From NCBI GenBank assembly GCA_017403145.1, contig JAFQOO010000010.1, positions 32,151-96,150 of the forward strand: a stretch of 64,000 nt of DNA. Reading direction: 5' to 3'. This document shows positions 7,909 through 16,039 of the stretch, piece after piece. The position numbers and the translations under genes are program-made. The DNA is from Clostridia bacterium (GTDB taxonomy: Bacteria > Bacillota > Clostridia > Christensenellales > DTU072). Below the pieces are notes generated by a model. It was not told the origin of the DNA. It worked only from the letters and a program-made list of their open reading frames with translations, and did no database searches. Position 1 is the first letter of the stretch. Each line of letters starts with the position of its first letter.

Positions 7909-9558
7909 ATGAGAAAAAGAAACGGTGCTTGTCCCCTATGTTACGCACGCACTTTGGTTACGCCCAAAGAAAGAAAAATACCCACTCTTTACAACCAAGA
8001 GAGTTTTGAAAACGGACTAGCGAAAACTCCCCCTATGGGTTGGAATTCTTGGAACGTTTTTAAAGAAAATATAAATGAAACTATGCTTTATGAAATGGCA
8101 AAAGCTATGGTAGATAGCGGTCTACTAGAAGCAGGCTATAACTACTTTAACCTTGACGATTGTTGGGAAGCTAAGGAAAGAAATATGAAAGGCGAGCTTG
8201 TTAGCGACCCCACCACCTTCCCTAGTGGCATAAAAGCACTCGCAGACAAAGTGAACGCACTTGGACTAAAGCTTGGAATATATAGCTGTAACGGACCTCT
8301 TACTTGCCAACATTTCCCTGGTTCACAAGGACACGAATACACCGATGCTTATACCTTTGCTAGTTGGGGCGTCGAGTATTGGAAGCTAGACTATTGCCAC
8401 AACGTTCCCTACACTCCCTATGCACCTTTGGTTGCAGGTATCGCGGTAAGCAAGGTTGGTGAAAAGGTAGAAAAGCTACTTTCCGTAGAAAGCGGAACTC
8501 GTTATGGTAACGCACATATTTTTACAACCAAGTATCCTAAAAAGCGCTATAATAGTACCCAAAGGTTCAAAAAGCATTGTAGCGGACTTGATGCAGGCGA
8601 AGGCTCTATCGAATGGAACGTAGAGGTTGAAAACGAGGGTGAATACGTTCTTACCATTTATACTCACGAGCTTTATCCCAAGTATGCAAAGCTTCTTGGC
8701 GTACAAATAAACGACGGTGAACTATATTTGATAAATATTCCTAAAGAGGTTTATCATTGGCAAGAATACATCACCCAAAAGCTGGTTAAGCTTACTAAAG
8801 GGAACAATAAAATCAAACTATTTAACCCTATCAACAACAAATCTACCAGCGATATGCTACAATTCCAATACGCTGGTAAATGTATAAAGCAAGCTACCGC
8901 CGACTATGCAAAAGACAATAACGTGGAAGAAAAGCCTATAGTCTTCTCCATTTGCGAATGGGGTAGCGGTGAACCTCATCTATGGGGTAAAAGCGCGGGT
9001 AACCTATGGCGCACTACCGGTGATATTTACCACAATTGGAATTCCATAAAGAATTTATACGAGCATAACGTTGAGCTATATAAATATGCCGATATAGGTC
9101 ATTGGAACGACCCCGATATGCTAGAAGTCGGCGTAGGCAATTTTTCATACAACGAAAACGAAGCCCACTTCGCATTGTGGTGTATGATGGCATCTCCCCT
9201 ACTACTAGGCAATGATATAAGGGCAATGACTCCCGATATCGTAAAGATTATCACCAATAAACACCTTATCGCAATCGACCAAGATGCACTTGGCAAGCAA
9301 GCAAAACGTATTGTTAAAGGCAACGTAGACGTTCTCGTTAAACCTTTGGTCGACGGAAAAACTGCTATATGCTACTTTAACAAAACCGATAGCACCAAAA
9401 ATTACGCCTTTGAAGAAAAACTATTTGCAAGCGAAGAGTACGTAAGCTATAATTCAAATGGTAGTATTATAGATGCACTATCCGGGGATAATACCACCTT
9501 GGAGAATATGCTAAAGGGCGAAATAAAAGCTCGTAGCGTAAAGGTATTTATCATCTAA
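7909..9558 (+). CDS. GH27 family alpha-galactosidase with inserted beta domain
   Basis: 549 residues. The GH27 barrel begins at TPPMGWNSW (residues 40-48). The nucleophile is D161 in WKLDYCHN and the acid/base aspartate lies in GHWNDPDMLEVG near residue 400. Between these, residues about 170-335 form an extra block rich in beta-strand-like sequence (EWNVEVENEGEYVLTIYTHE) resembling a carbohydrate-binding module inserted in the barrel, after which the barrel resumes at FSICEWG. There is no signal peptide. The first 38 residues are unusual: a Lys/Arg-rich extension with one CPLC motif that GH27 enzymes do not normally carry. Expected role: removal of alpha-galactosyl (or alpha-N-acetylgalactosaminyl) residues from imported oligosaccharides, next to the GH95 fucosidase; blood-group-type glycans would fit both but this is inference. 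Confidence 0.88.
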   Translation: MRKRNGACPLCYARTLVTPKERKIPTLYNQESFENGLAKTPPMGWNSWNVFKENINETMLYEMAKAMVDSGLLEAGYNYFNLDDCWEAKERNMKGELVSDPTTFPSGIKALADKVNALGLKLGIYSCNGPLTCQHFPGSQGHEYTDAYTFASWGVEYWKLDYCHNVPYTPYAPLVAGIAVSKVGEKVEKLLSVESGTRYGNAHIFTTKYPKKRYNSTQRFKKHCSGLDAGEGSIEWNVEVENEGEYVLTIYTHELYPKYAKLLGVQINDGELYLINIPKEVYHWQEYITQKLVKLTKGNNKIKLFNPINNKSTSDMLQFQYAGKCIKQATADYAKDNNVEEKPIVFSICEWGSGEPHLWGKSAGNLWRTTGDIYHNWNSIKNLYEHNVELYKYADIGHWNDPDMLEVGVGNFSYNENEAHFALWCMMASPLLLGNDIRAMTPDIVKIITNKHLIAIDQDALGKQAKRIVKGNVDVLVKPLVDGKTAICYFNKTDSTKNYAFEEKLFASEEYVSYNSNGSIIDALSGDNTTLENMLKGEIKARSVKVFII

Positions 9559-9598
9559 TTAGGAAAACAATAATTTAACCTTTATAAGGAGAAGAATA

Positions 9599-10429
9599 AT
9601 GAGCGAATGCACGCACGATTGTAGCACTTGCGGACTAAATTGTCCTTCCAAGCAACAAGGACAAAAGCCCGTTAACGAATTTGCCGCACCGATGAATAGC
9701 CTTTCTAACGTAAAAAAAGTTTACGGTATAGTTAGCGGTAAGGGCGGTGTTGGCAAATCTTTAGTAACTTCGACTCTAGCGGTTAATGCAAGAAGACGTG
9801 GTTACGAAACAGCAATTCTAGATGCCGATATTACCGGCCCCTCTATTCCTCGCGCTTTTGGAATAGTCCAAGAATGTGAAGCAATGGACGAAAACAATCT
9901 TCTTCCCGCAGTATCCACCACGGGCATCAAGATTATGAGTATCAACCTTTTATTGGAAGATAAGACAAGCCCCGTTATTTGGCGTGGTCCAGTACTAGCA
10001 GGTACCGTAAAGCAATTTTGGTCCGAAGTCGTATGGGGCGACGTAGACTATATGTTCGTTGATATGCCTCCGGGAACGGGCGACGTACCTCTAACCGTAT
10101 TCCAAAGCCTACCTCTAGACGGAATTATCATTGTAACCTCTCCCCAAGAATTGGTAGGAATGATAGTAGAAAAGGCTGTTAAAATGGCGGATATGATGAA
10201 TATACCGATAGTAGGCTTAGTAGAAAATATGTCCTATTTCGTATGTGAAAAATGTGGTGAAAAGCACTATCCCTTTGGCAAGAGCAAGCTAGAAGAGATA
10301 GCAAAGAAACATAATATCAAGAACGTAGCAAGGCTACCTATTACTCCCGACCTAGCCACCCAAGCCGACCGCGGTCTAATCGAACTCCACGAGCTTGAAC
10401 TACTAGACGCTCTAAGCGACCAATTATAA
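9599..10429 (+). CDS. Mrp/ApbC-type P-loop ATPase (Fe-S cluster carrier)
   Basis: 276 residues. The deviant Walker A SGKGGVGKS lies at residues 46-54, the switch region DADITGPSIPRAFG follows, and FVDMPPGTGDVPLT is the family block. Near residue 220 a CEKC pair provides the cluster-bridging cysteines. The N-terminus adds four more cysteines in ECTHDCSTCGLNC, common in clostridial Mrp proteins. Members dimerise and transfer 4Fe-4S clusters to apoproteins. The start is fixed by AAGGAGAAG seven bases upstream. A strong terminator follows. Confidence 0.9.
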   Translation: MSECTHDCSTCGLNCPSKQQGQKPVNEFAAPMNSLSNVKKVYGIVSGKGGVGKSLVTSTLAVNARRRGYETAILDADITGPSIPRAFGIVQECEAMDENNLLPAVSTTGIKIMSINLLLEDKTSPVIWRGPVLAGTVKQFWSEVVWGDVDYMFVDMPPGTGDVPLTVFQSLPLDGIIIVTSPQELVGMIVEKAVKMADMMNIPIVGLVENMSYFVCEKCGEKHYPFGKSKLEEIAKKHNIKNVARLPITPDLATQADRGLIELHELELLDALSDQL

Positions 10430-10447
10430 AAATTTCAATAAAATTTA

Positions 10448-10478
10448 ACCGCCCCGAATTTCGGGGCGGTTTTTATTA
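10448..10478 (+). terminator. Rho-independent terminator after the Mrp gene
   Basis: A nine-pair GC-rich stem (ACCGCCCCG/CGGGGCGGT) with AATTT loop is followed by TTTTATTATTTTT. It ends the Mrp transcript and may also serve the convergent membrane-protein gene. Confidence 0.9.
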
Positions 10479-10499
10479 TTTTTGCATTTCCAAAAAATT

Positions 10500-11243
10500 T
10501 TACTTGTTCTTTTTAGCATATTTTTTTCCTTTCTTATTTTGCTTTTCTAGGAAAGAATGGCTTCCTCCTTTTTCATAAGCCCTAATAATATCATAATCCG
10601 TTACGTAAGGATAATGTGATTTAATACTTTTAATTACATTAGGGTATTGGTTCAAATATGCATTTCGTGCGCCCTCGTCAATAAGTGCTAATCTTAAAAT
10701 CTCATAATTAGTTAGCCCTATACATTTCATTTTAATATTACTTAAACTGTAAGGATAGCCCGCTTTAAATGCTTGATAATTTGATTTTTTTACACTATAC
10801 ATAAGAGCCATACTGCAATCGTTATATGATAATCCCGTCAAAGCACTTAACTCTTTCGCCATTGCAACCTTTTCTTCATAAGAAGCCCCAGTACCTGCTT
10901 TAACAGCTCTATAAATATAATATATAACGTTTATAGGAGTTAAAACCACACCCAACACAAGACCAATAAGCGAAAGAACAAATTTTTTCCAACCGCCCAC
11001 GCGATAGTAACTACCATCATCATTTACTTGGTAGACAGCCACTTCTTCATTGTCTTCAGCTCTTTTTCCTTTTTTATAAAATGAAATAGCAAAAGGCAAG
11101 CCACAAAACAAAAAGCCTACTATCATTAATAAAAAGTTGTTGTCATACGTTGACCAAATAATCAAAATTCCAAGGATATAGAAAATAGTCATTATTATGG
11201 CACGAACAATGTATCCTTTTTTTGTCAAATCTTTTCTGAACAT
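10500..11243 (-). CDS. Hypothetical membrane protein
   Basis: I do not recognise a named family. The start chosen is the ATG at 11243, because GGAGG sits just upstream; an in-frame ATG at 11255 would place that site inside the coding sequence. The 247 residues show two closely spaced hydrophobic helices near 15-55, a charged linker (KKGKRAEDNEEV), a third helix near 85-110, and a soluble helical C-terminus ending in a lysine-rich tail (KKGKKYAKKNK). The gene is clearly AT-richer than its neighbours and faces the XRE regulator across a shared control region, suggesting joint regulation or recent acquisition of the pair. Confidence 0.7.
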   Translation of the reverse strand: MFRKDLTKKGYIVRAIIMTIFYILGILIIWSTYDNNFLLMIVGFLFCGLPFAISFYKKGKRAEDNEEVAVYQVNDDGSYYRVGGWKKFVLSLIGLVLGVVLTPINVIYYIYRAVKAGTGASYEEKVAMAKELSALTGLSYNDCSMALMYSVKKSNYQAFKAGYPYSLSNIKMKCIGLTNYEILRLALIDEGARNAYLNQYPNVIKSIKSHYPYVTDYDIIRAYEKGGSHSFLEKQNKKGKKYAKKNK

Positions 11244-11296
11244 AAAAACCTCCATCCATCTTTTGTTTTAATATATCTTTGGAAAACTCTTTGATT

Positions 11297-11369
11297 TGTC
11301 AAAAAAAATCAATCAAATACTTGCCCAAGGACATATATTGGTTAAATTATATCACCTTGGGCATATAAT
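11297..11369. promoter_or_regulatory. Shared divergent control region with a long inverted repeat
   Basis: TGCCCAAGG (11322-11330) and its exact complement CCTTGGGCA (11355-11363) form a nine-base inverted repeat with a 24-base spacer. The right arm directly abuts the TATAAT (11364-11369) expected to drive the XRE gene. On the other strand TTGACA (11297-11302) points towards the membrane-protein gene. Arms of this length beside an XRE gene suggest autoregulation through two operator half-sites (inference). Confidence 0.55.
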
Positions 11370-11381
11370 GTCAATAGCAAT

Positions 11382-11588
11382 ATGAAAATTTTAGTCGTGG
11401 AAAGAATTAAATACTTGATGGATGCGGAAGATATTTCGCAATATGCCCTTGCTAAAAAGCTGGGGATTAGTCAAAGTACCATTTGTAATTGGCTAAATGG
11501 TAAAAAAGAACCTAGCATTGAAAGTCTTTGGAAGCTCGCAGACTACTTTGGCGAGTCTGTAGACTATATTATAGGTAGAGAAAAATAA
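11382..11588 (+). CDS. XRE-family helix-turn-helix regulator
   Basis: 68 residues, a single Cro/CI-type domain. The helix-turn-helix is clear in SQYALAKKLGISQSTICNWLNGKKEPSIESLWKLADYF, ending in ESVDYIIGREK. No second domain is present, so it probably binds as a dimer to the flanking inverted repeat. A TATAAT box ends 12 bases before the start codon, leaving a leader of only a few bases and no Shine-Dalgarno; translation may be near-leaderless. Confidence 0.88.
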   Translation: MKILVVERIKYLMDAEDISQYALAKKLGISQSTICNWLNGKKEPSIESLWKLADYFGESVDYIIGREK

Positions 11589-11593
11589 CATAA

Positions 11594-11630
11594 AAGAAGC
11601 CCTATTGAACGTAGGGCTTCTTATTTTTTT
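11594..11630. terminator. Bidirectional terminator between the XRE and symporter genes
   Basis: AAGAAGCCCT/AGGGCTTCTT forms a ten-pair stem with a nine-base loop. T runs follow on the plus strand (TTATTTTTTT), and an A-rich flank upstream gives a shorter T-rich tail on the minus strand. Confidence 0.85.
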
Positions 11631-11647
11631 AACTTTCTTATTTGCTA

Positions 11648-13186
11648 TTACTCGGCGACTTCGACCTCGGTTGCGCTTTGTTCTACGTCAACTTGTTCGC
11701 TTACTACCTCTTCGGTTATTTCACTAAGCTCTCTTGCCTTGAGCTCTTCCATAATTCTCTTGTGGTCTTTCTTGGAAAGGTTGTAGAAAATCATAGTAAT
11801 TAGCATCAATCCTGCAGAGATTGCGGAAACTATAAGCGCTAGGTTGAAGTATTTGGTTGCAACTTGCATTAGCTCGTCGCTAACAACCGATATATTAAAA
11901 TAGTTCTTGGGCTCGTATCCCATTCCTTGTTTAACGTATGCCATAACAACGTTTGCAATGTTGGTAAATACCAATACGAGAGCATAAGCAAAGGTTTGTA
12001 TAAAGCCTTCCAAACGTTTGCCCGTCTTGTATTGTTGATAGTCGTATATTTCGGAGAGCATAAGCGGTTGCAAGCTTCCTATTGCATTGAATAGTGCAAT
12101 AAAGCGTAGCGCGGTAATTACAACTGCCGATATCGTTCCTTGGGGTATATTTTGTACGCCGATAAGTCCTAGTATTGCATAGCCGAGAGCGTTGCATCCC
12201 AACCAACCCATCAAGATGGTTTTGTTGTTAAACTTTCTGGTAAATAGCGGTAGGAGTATCATATTGGGAGTTGCCGCAAAGCCCGTCAAAAGGGTTAGAG
12301 AGCTAAATACCTTTAGTCCATCTTCGATGGTGGTAGCATAACGGAGCTTACCCATCATTTCGGCATCAACTTCGATGGTGGTACGCATACAGCCAAGAAT
12401 TAGCGCAAGGCTAAAAATCATCAAAGGCTTATTTCGGGTAACCATTTTTAGACCTTCGAATAGCCCAACCTTCTCTTTATTTTCTTGCGTAGTGATAATT
12501 CTTTCTTTAACTTTAAAGATTAGAGAAACAAGCAAAAGACCTACTGCTACGCTTATAAAGCCCATCCATCTGTATGCCATATACTCTTTACCAATGGATA
12601 GGAAGTAGGAACGTATAAAGCCCTTGATAAAGTTCATTATGGTAGGTGCAAAACCAATTACCAAACCTATAGGTGCCCAAATATCGGTACGTTCTTGTTG
12701 GTTAGGGGTAATTACTGCAGGCATCATATTGAAGGTGTTATTCCACAAGTTCCATAGAACTAGAGTAGGAACACATACCAAATATGCATAAATCATTCTA
12801 GAGGTTTCGCTCAAGTTTTGAAGTTGCCAAGTAGCAAGAATTGCACATACGGATATGACGGGTGCAATAAATATCAAATATGGTTTGTATCTTCCCCATT
12901 TAGTGTTGGTATTTTGGAGTAGCTTACCATAAATAGGTTGCAAAACTAAACCTAGCACACTTGCTACCAAGCAAATGATAGGTCCGTGCATAACGCCTAT
13001 TTGATAAACTTCCGAAATTTGTGTAGCGGTTATTAGCGAAGATATAATATTAACTATAAAGCTAACGCCAAGTGCGGTACCGCCAAACGAGAGTATCTCT
13101 TTTAGGTTAAGATATCTACCCTCTAGAGGAGTACTCCACATTCCTTTAACTTTTCCAAACAATCCTTTAACGTCAATTTTTTTCAC
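11648..13186 (-). CDS. GPH/MFS sugar:cation symporter
   Basis: 512 residues with about twelve hydrophobic helices and the glycoside-pentoside-hexuronide (MelB-like) layout: FGGTALGVSFIVN near the N-terminus, the loop TNTKWGRYKPYL after helix 2, and the hydrophilic central loop KVKERIITTQENKEK. The C-terminus is acidic (SEQVDVEQSATEVEVAE). Transporters of this group import sugars or glycosides with sodium or protons. Its start lies 16 bases after the stop of the FGGY kinase gene, so the two form an operon for uptake and phosphorylation of one substrate. Confidence 0.85.
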   Translation of the reverse strand: MKKIDVKGLFGKVKGMWSTPLEGRYLNLKEILSFGGTALGVSFIVNIISSLITATQISEVYQIGVMHGPIICLVASVLGLVLQPIYGKLLQNTNTKWGRYKPYLIFIAPVISVCAILATWQLQNLSETSRMIYAYLVCVPTLVLWNLWNNTFNMMPAVITPNQQERTDIWAPIGLVIGFAPTIMNFIKGFIRSYFLSIGKEYMAYRWMGFISVAVGLLLVSLIFKVKERIITTQENKEKVGLFEGLKMVTRNKPLMIFSLALILGCMRTTIEVDAEMMGKLRYATTIEDGLKVFSSLTLLTGFAATPNMILLPLFTRKFNNKTILMGWLGCNALGYAILGLIGVQNIPQGTISAVVITALRFIALFNAIGSLQPLMLSEIYDYQQYKTGKRLEGFIQTFAYALVLVFTNIANVVMAYVKQGMGYEPKNYFNISVVSDELMQVATKYFNLALIVSAISAGLMLITMIFYNLSKKDHKRIMEELKARELSEITEEVVSEQVDVEQSATEVEVAE

Positions 13187-13201
13187 TTTTTTTCTCTCTT
13201 A

Positions 13202-14797
13202 TTATTTATTTAACAATGCGTAATTTGCCTTGTTGGATTTGTATAGTTGCTTAAATACTGCAAAGTTTTTGTCGTATATAGCCTTGTTTTCAAGGTTGGG
13301 AGTAAAGGTCTTTTCTACCTCGATATACTCTTTTACCTTAGATACGCTTTCGATTAGTCCAAGACCTGCCGCTACACAAGCACAAGCACCTACTGCGCCT
13401 ACGTTTTGGGGGTCCTTAACAACCTCGACAACGTGTCCGGTGATATCTGCAAGAAGTTGTGCGGTAAAGTTGGAAAGTGCGCCACCGCCTACAAAACGTA
13501 TTGCATCACTAATCTTTGCTTTCTTAGCCTCGGCTTCCAGCATCCATCTTTGGTGGAAGCAAACGCCCTCCAATACGGCACGGATAAGCTCTGTTTTGCC
13601 CGTTTCTAGGCTGATATTAAAGAACATACCTCTTGCATTGGGGTCTTCGAAGGGGCAACGATTACCGTGCAACCACGGAGTAAAAATAACACCGCCACAG
13701 CCTGCGGGAATGGTGTTGCATACCTCGGTCATATAATCGTATAGAGAGGTATATTTCTTTTCGATATCTTCTCCCTCGGTTACGTTTGTGGTCTTGAGAT
13801 ATATTCCTATCTCGTCAAGAGCAAGATGATTTTTAACCCATTCCAAGCATTTACCGGAAGTTTCCATTTCTGCAAAATAATTATACTTTCCGCTCTCTGC
13901 TCCTACGGTTGCGGCTATCATTGCGGAGGTGTCTACCATTGACTTATCTACTACGGTACCAACCCAACCCGACGTACCGCTATAAATATGGGTATCACCC
14001 ACTTCGGTTGCACCTGCACCTACGCCTATTAGCGCGGCATCCATACCGCCGCCGAATACCTTGGTTCCTTCGGCAAGACCAAGCTCGGCACTAGCTTTTG
14101 CTGTTACAACGCCTACGCAATCCGTGCTCTTTTTGATGGGTGCAAGATGGCGGGTGTCAACTCCAAGCATTTTACACATTTGCTTTGACCAAGTATGCTT
14201 ACGAATATCGTAAATAAGAGTACCAAAAGCACTATCCGCAGTCATAATACACTCGCCGGTACATTGAGAGATAAGGAATTCCTTAACGTCGAGCCACTTG
14301 TATGCTTTCTTGAAGTTTTCGGGTTCGTGTGCTTCTACCCACTTATATTTCCATACGGGGTCTTTTACTGATGCCGCTACCGCGCCCGTGTAATATAAAG
14401 ATTTTAGTAGTTTGATAACGTTTGCACCTGCTATTTGCAATCCGTGTGCCATTCCCTTCTTTATTTCTTCCTTAGCACGTTGGTCCATATAACTCATTGC
14501 TCTACGAACGGGTACGCAGTTTTCGTCTACAAGCACCAAACCTTGCGCTTGCGAACAAAACGATATTCCTAGTATTTCTTTGGGGTCAACAGAATAATTT
14601 GCAAAAATCTTTTTAGTGGTTACGCACATTGCATTCCACCACTCGGCGGTATCTTGCTCTACGCCACCATTATCCAAAACGTAAAGATTATATCCTTCCA
14701 TAGCGCTAGCTTTAAGCTCGATGGTGTTACCTACGTCGAATAGACAGGTCTTGATACCGGTAGTACCTACGTCATACGTAATAATATAGTTTGCCAT
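13202..14797 (-). CDS. FGGY-family carbohydrate kinase (xylulokinase-like)
   Basis: 531 residues. The N-terminal phosphate-binding loop is IITYDVGTTGIKTCLFD; the second domain has FGGGMDAALIGVGAG, the SGTSGW block and VGGGALSNFTAQLLADITG. These are hallmarks of the FGGY kinases (xylulokinase, gluconokinase, glycerokinase and others). The exact sugar cannot be decided from sequence. The start is supported by AGGAGAG. It is the first gene of the kinase-symporter operon, driven by the divergent promoter at 14830-14858. Confidence 0.85.
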   Translation of the reverse strand: MANYIITYDVGTTGIKTCLFDVGNTIELKASAMEGYNLYVLDNGGVEQDTAEWWNAMCVTTKKIFANYSVDPKEILGISFCSQAQGLVLVDENCVPVRRAMSYMDQRAKEEIKKGMAHGLQIAGANVIKLLKSLYYTGAVAASVKDPVWKYKWVEAHEPENFKKAYKWLDVKEFLISQCTGECIMTADSAFGTLIYDIRKHTWSKQMCKMLGVDTRHLAPIKKSTDCVGVVTAKASAELGLAEGTKVFGGGMDAALIGVGAGATEVGDTHIYSGTSGWVGTVVDKSMVDTSAMIAATVGAESGKYNYFAEMETSGKCLEWVKNHLALDEIGIYLKTTNVTEGEDIEKKYTSLYDYMTEVCNTIPAGCGGVIFTPWLHGNRCPFEDPNARGMFFNISLETGKTELIRAVLEGVCFHQRWMLEAEAKKAKISDAIRFVGGGALSNFTAQLLADITGHVVEVVKDPQNVGAVGACACVAAGLGLIESVSKVKEYIEVEKTFTPNLENKAIYDKNFAVFKQLYKSNKANYALLNK

Positions 14798-14829
14798 ACG
14801 TCTCTCCTAATAATAAACGATATATAGAA

Positions 14830-14858
14830 ATTATACTATAAACACGCGCGTTTGTCTA
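14830..14858 (-). promoter_or_regulatory. Promoter of the FGGY kinase-symporter operon
   Basis: On the minus strand TAGACA, a 17-base spacer and TATAAT. The spacer contains ACGCGCGT, a self-complementary octamer that could be part of an operator. Confidence 0.55.
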
Positions 14859-14882
14859 GATACAAATAAATTAAAATGCCTA

Positions 14883-14911
14883 TTGAAATGCCTAGTAAAT
14901 AGTGATATAAT
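14883..14911 (+). promoter_or_regulatory. Promoter of the first DUF2804 gene
   Basis: TTGAAA, a 17-base spacer and a perfect TATAAT, followed within about 20 bases by TTGGAGG before the start codon. It is divergent from the kinase promoter. Confidence 0.65.
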
Positions 14912-14937
14912 TTTAATATCAAGTTTTGGAGGCAAAT

Positions 14938-15969
14938 ATGCAAAATCGTATTATTGAAAAAGGTAAATTGTTAGATGAAAATGGCAATATCCGCGAACCC
15001 GGCTATTCTAAAGAATATCTACTTGAATACAACCGCGACGACGTTAAAGCTAAAAAATGGAGACTCAAGGAATGGGATTACTACTACGTAGGCAACGATG
15101 ATTACGCAATATGCCTTACCATTTCCGATATGGGATATATCGGTGCAATGAGCGCAACGTTCATCGATTTTAAGACCCCCGCTCAAGTAACCAAGAGTAG
15201 CGTTTTCTTCTTTCCAATGGGCAAACTACATATGCCTAACACCACCGCAAAAGGTGATGCTGTTTGCAAAAACGGAGACGTAGAAATGAGCTTTATAAAC
15301 GATGGAACTACCCGTCATCTATTTGGCAAATATCCCAAATTTGGCGATAACGGAGAGGACCTATCCTTCGATTTCAAGCTATTTGACAACCCCGAAGAAT
15401 GTATGTTTATTGCAACTCCCTTCGATAAGCCCAAATATTTCTACTATAATGCAAAAATCAACTGTCTATCTTGCAAGGGCGAATTCCGTTTCGGAAACAA
15501 GGTATATAACCTTGACGATGCTCTCGGTACTCTAGATTGGGGACGTGGTGTTTGGACCTACGACAACACTTGGTATTGGGGAAGCCTACAAACCATTCTT
15601 CCCGATGGCAAAAAGTTCGGCTTTAATATCGGCTATGGCTTTGGTAACACCTCCGCTGCAAGCGAAAATATGTTATTCTACGATGGCAAAGCACATAAAC
15701 TAGAAGACGTAAAATTCAATATCCCCGGAGACGGAACCGATAACGTTAGATATATGGAACCCTGGACCTTTACCTCTTCCGATGGTAGACTAGAACTTGA
15801 TTTCGAACCCATTATCGACCGTCAAGCACCCGTTGACCTCAAAGTTATGTGTATGATACCCCACCAAGTTTTCGGTTGGTTTAGCGGTAAATGTATTCTT
15901 GACGATGGTACGGTTATCCACCTTGATAAGGTGCTTGGCTTTGCCGAAAAGGTACACAACAAATGGTAA
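14938..15969 (+). CDS. DUF2804 domain protein (first copy)
   Basis: 343 residues from the ATG at 14938, which is positioned by TGGAGG; an in-frame TTG at 14926 overlaps that site. The sequence has the DUF2804 layout: a short leader, KKWRLKEWDYYYVGNDDYAICLTI, then the tryptophan-rich centre LDWGRGVWTYDNTWYWGS and a hydrophobic beta-rich second half. The family has no established biochemistry; a lipocalin-like fold with lipid or small-molecule binding has been suggested for related domains, which I cannot test here. There is no signal peptide. A second member lies at 57330-58403. A terminator follows. Confidence 0.78.
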   Translation: MQNRIIEKGKLLDENGNIREPGYSKEYLLEYNRDDVKAKKWRLKEWDYYYVGNDDYAICLTISDMGYIGAMSATFIDFKTPAQVTKSSVFFFPMGKLHMPNTTAKGDAVCKNGDVEMSFINDGTTRHLFGKYPKFGDNGEDLSFDFKLFDNPEECMFIATPFDKPKYFYYNAKINCLSCKGEFRFGNKVYNLDDALGTLDWGRGVWTYDNTWYWGSLQTILPDGKKFGFNIGYGFGNTSAASENMLFYDGKAHKLEDVKFNIPGDGTDNVRYMEPWTFTSSDGRLELDFEPIIDRQAPVDLKVMCMIPHQVFGWFSGKCILDDGTVIHLDKVLGFAEKVHNKW

Positions 15970-15994
15970 AATAACTTGTAACCAAATATAAAAC

Positions 15995-16031
15995 AAGCCT
16001 TGTTAAATATAACAAGGCTTTTATTTTTTTC
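15995..16031. terminator. Bidirectional terminator between DUF2804 and RmuC genes
   Basis: AAGCCTTGTT/AACAAGGCTT gives a ten-pair stem with AAATAT loop, then TTATTTTTTT on the plus strand. On the minus strand the same stem is followed by GTTTTATATTT, so it can end both convergent genes. Confidence 0.88.
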
Positions 16032-16039
16032 TTGAATTA

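Noticed and set aside
11247..11255. Upstream ATG for the membrane protein at 10500-11243
   Set aside because: It would place the only good ribosome-binding sequence inside the gene; the ATG at 11243 is correctly spaced from it.
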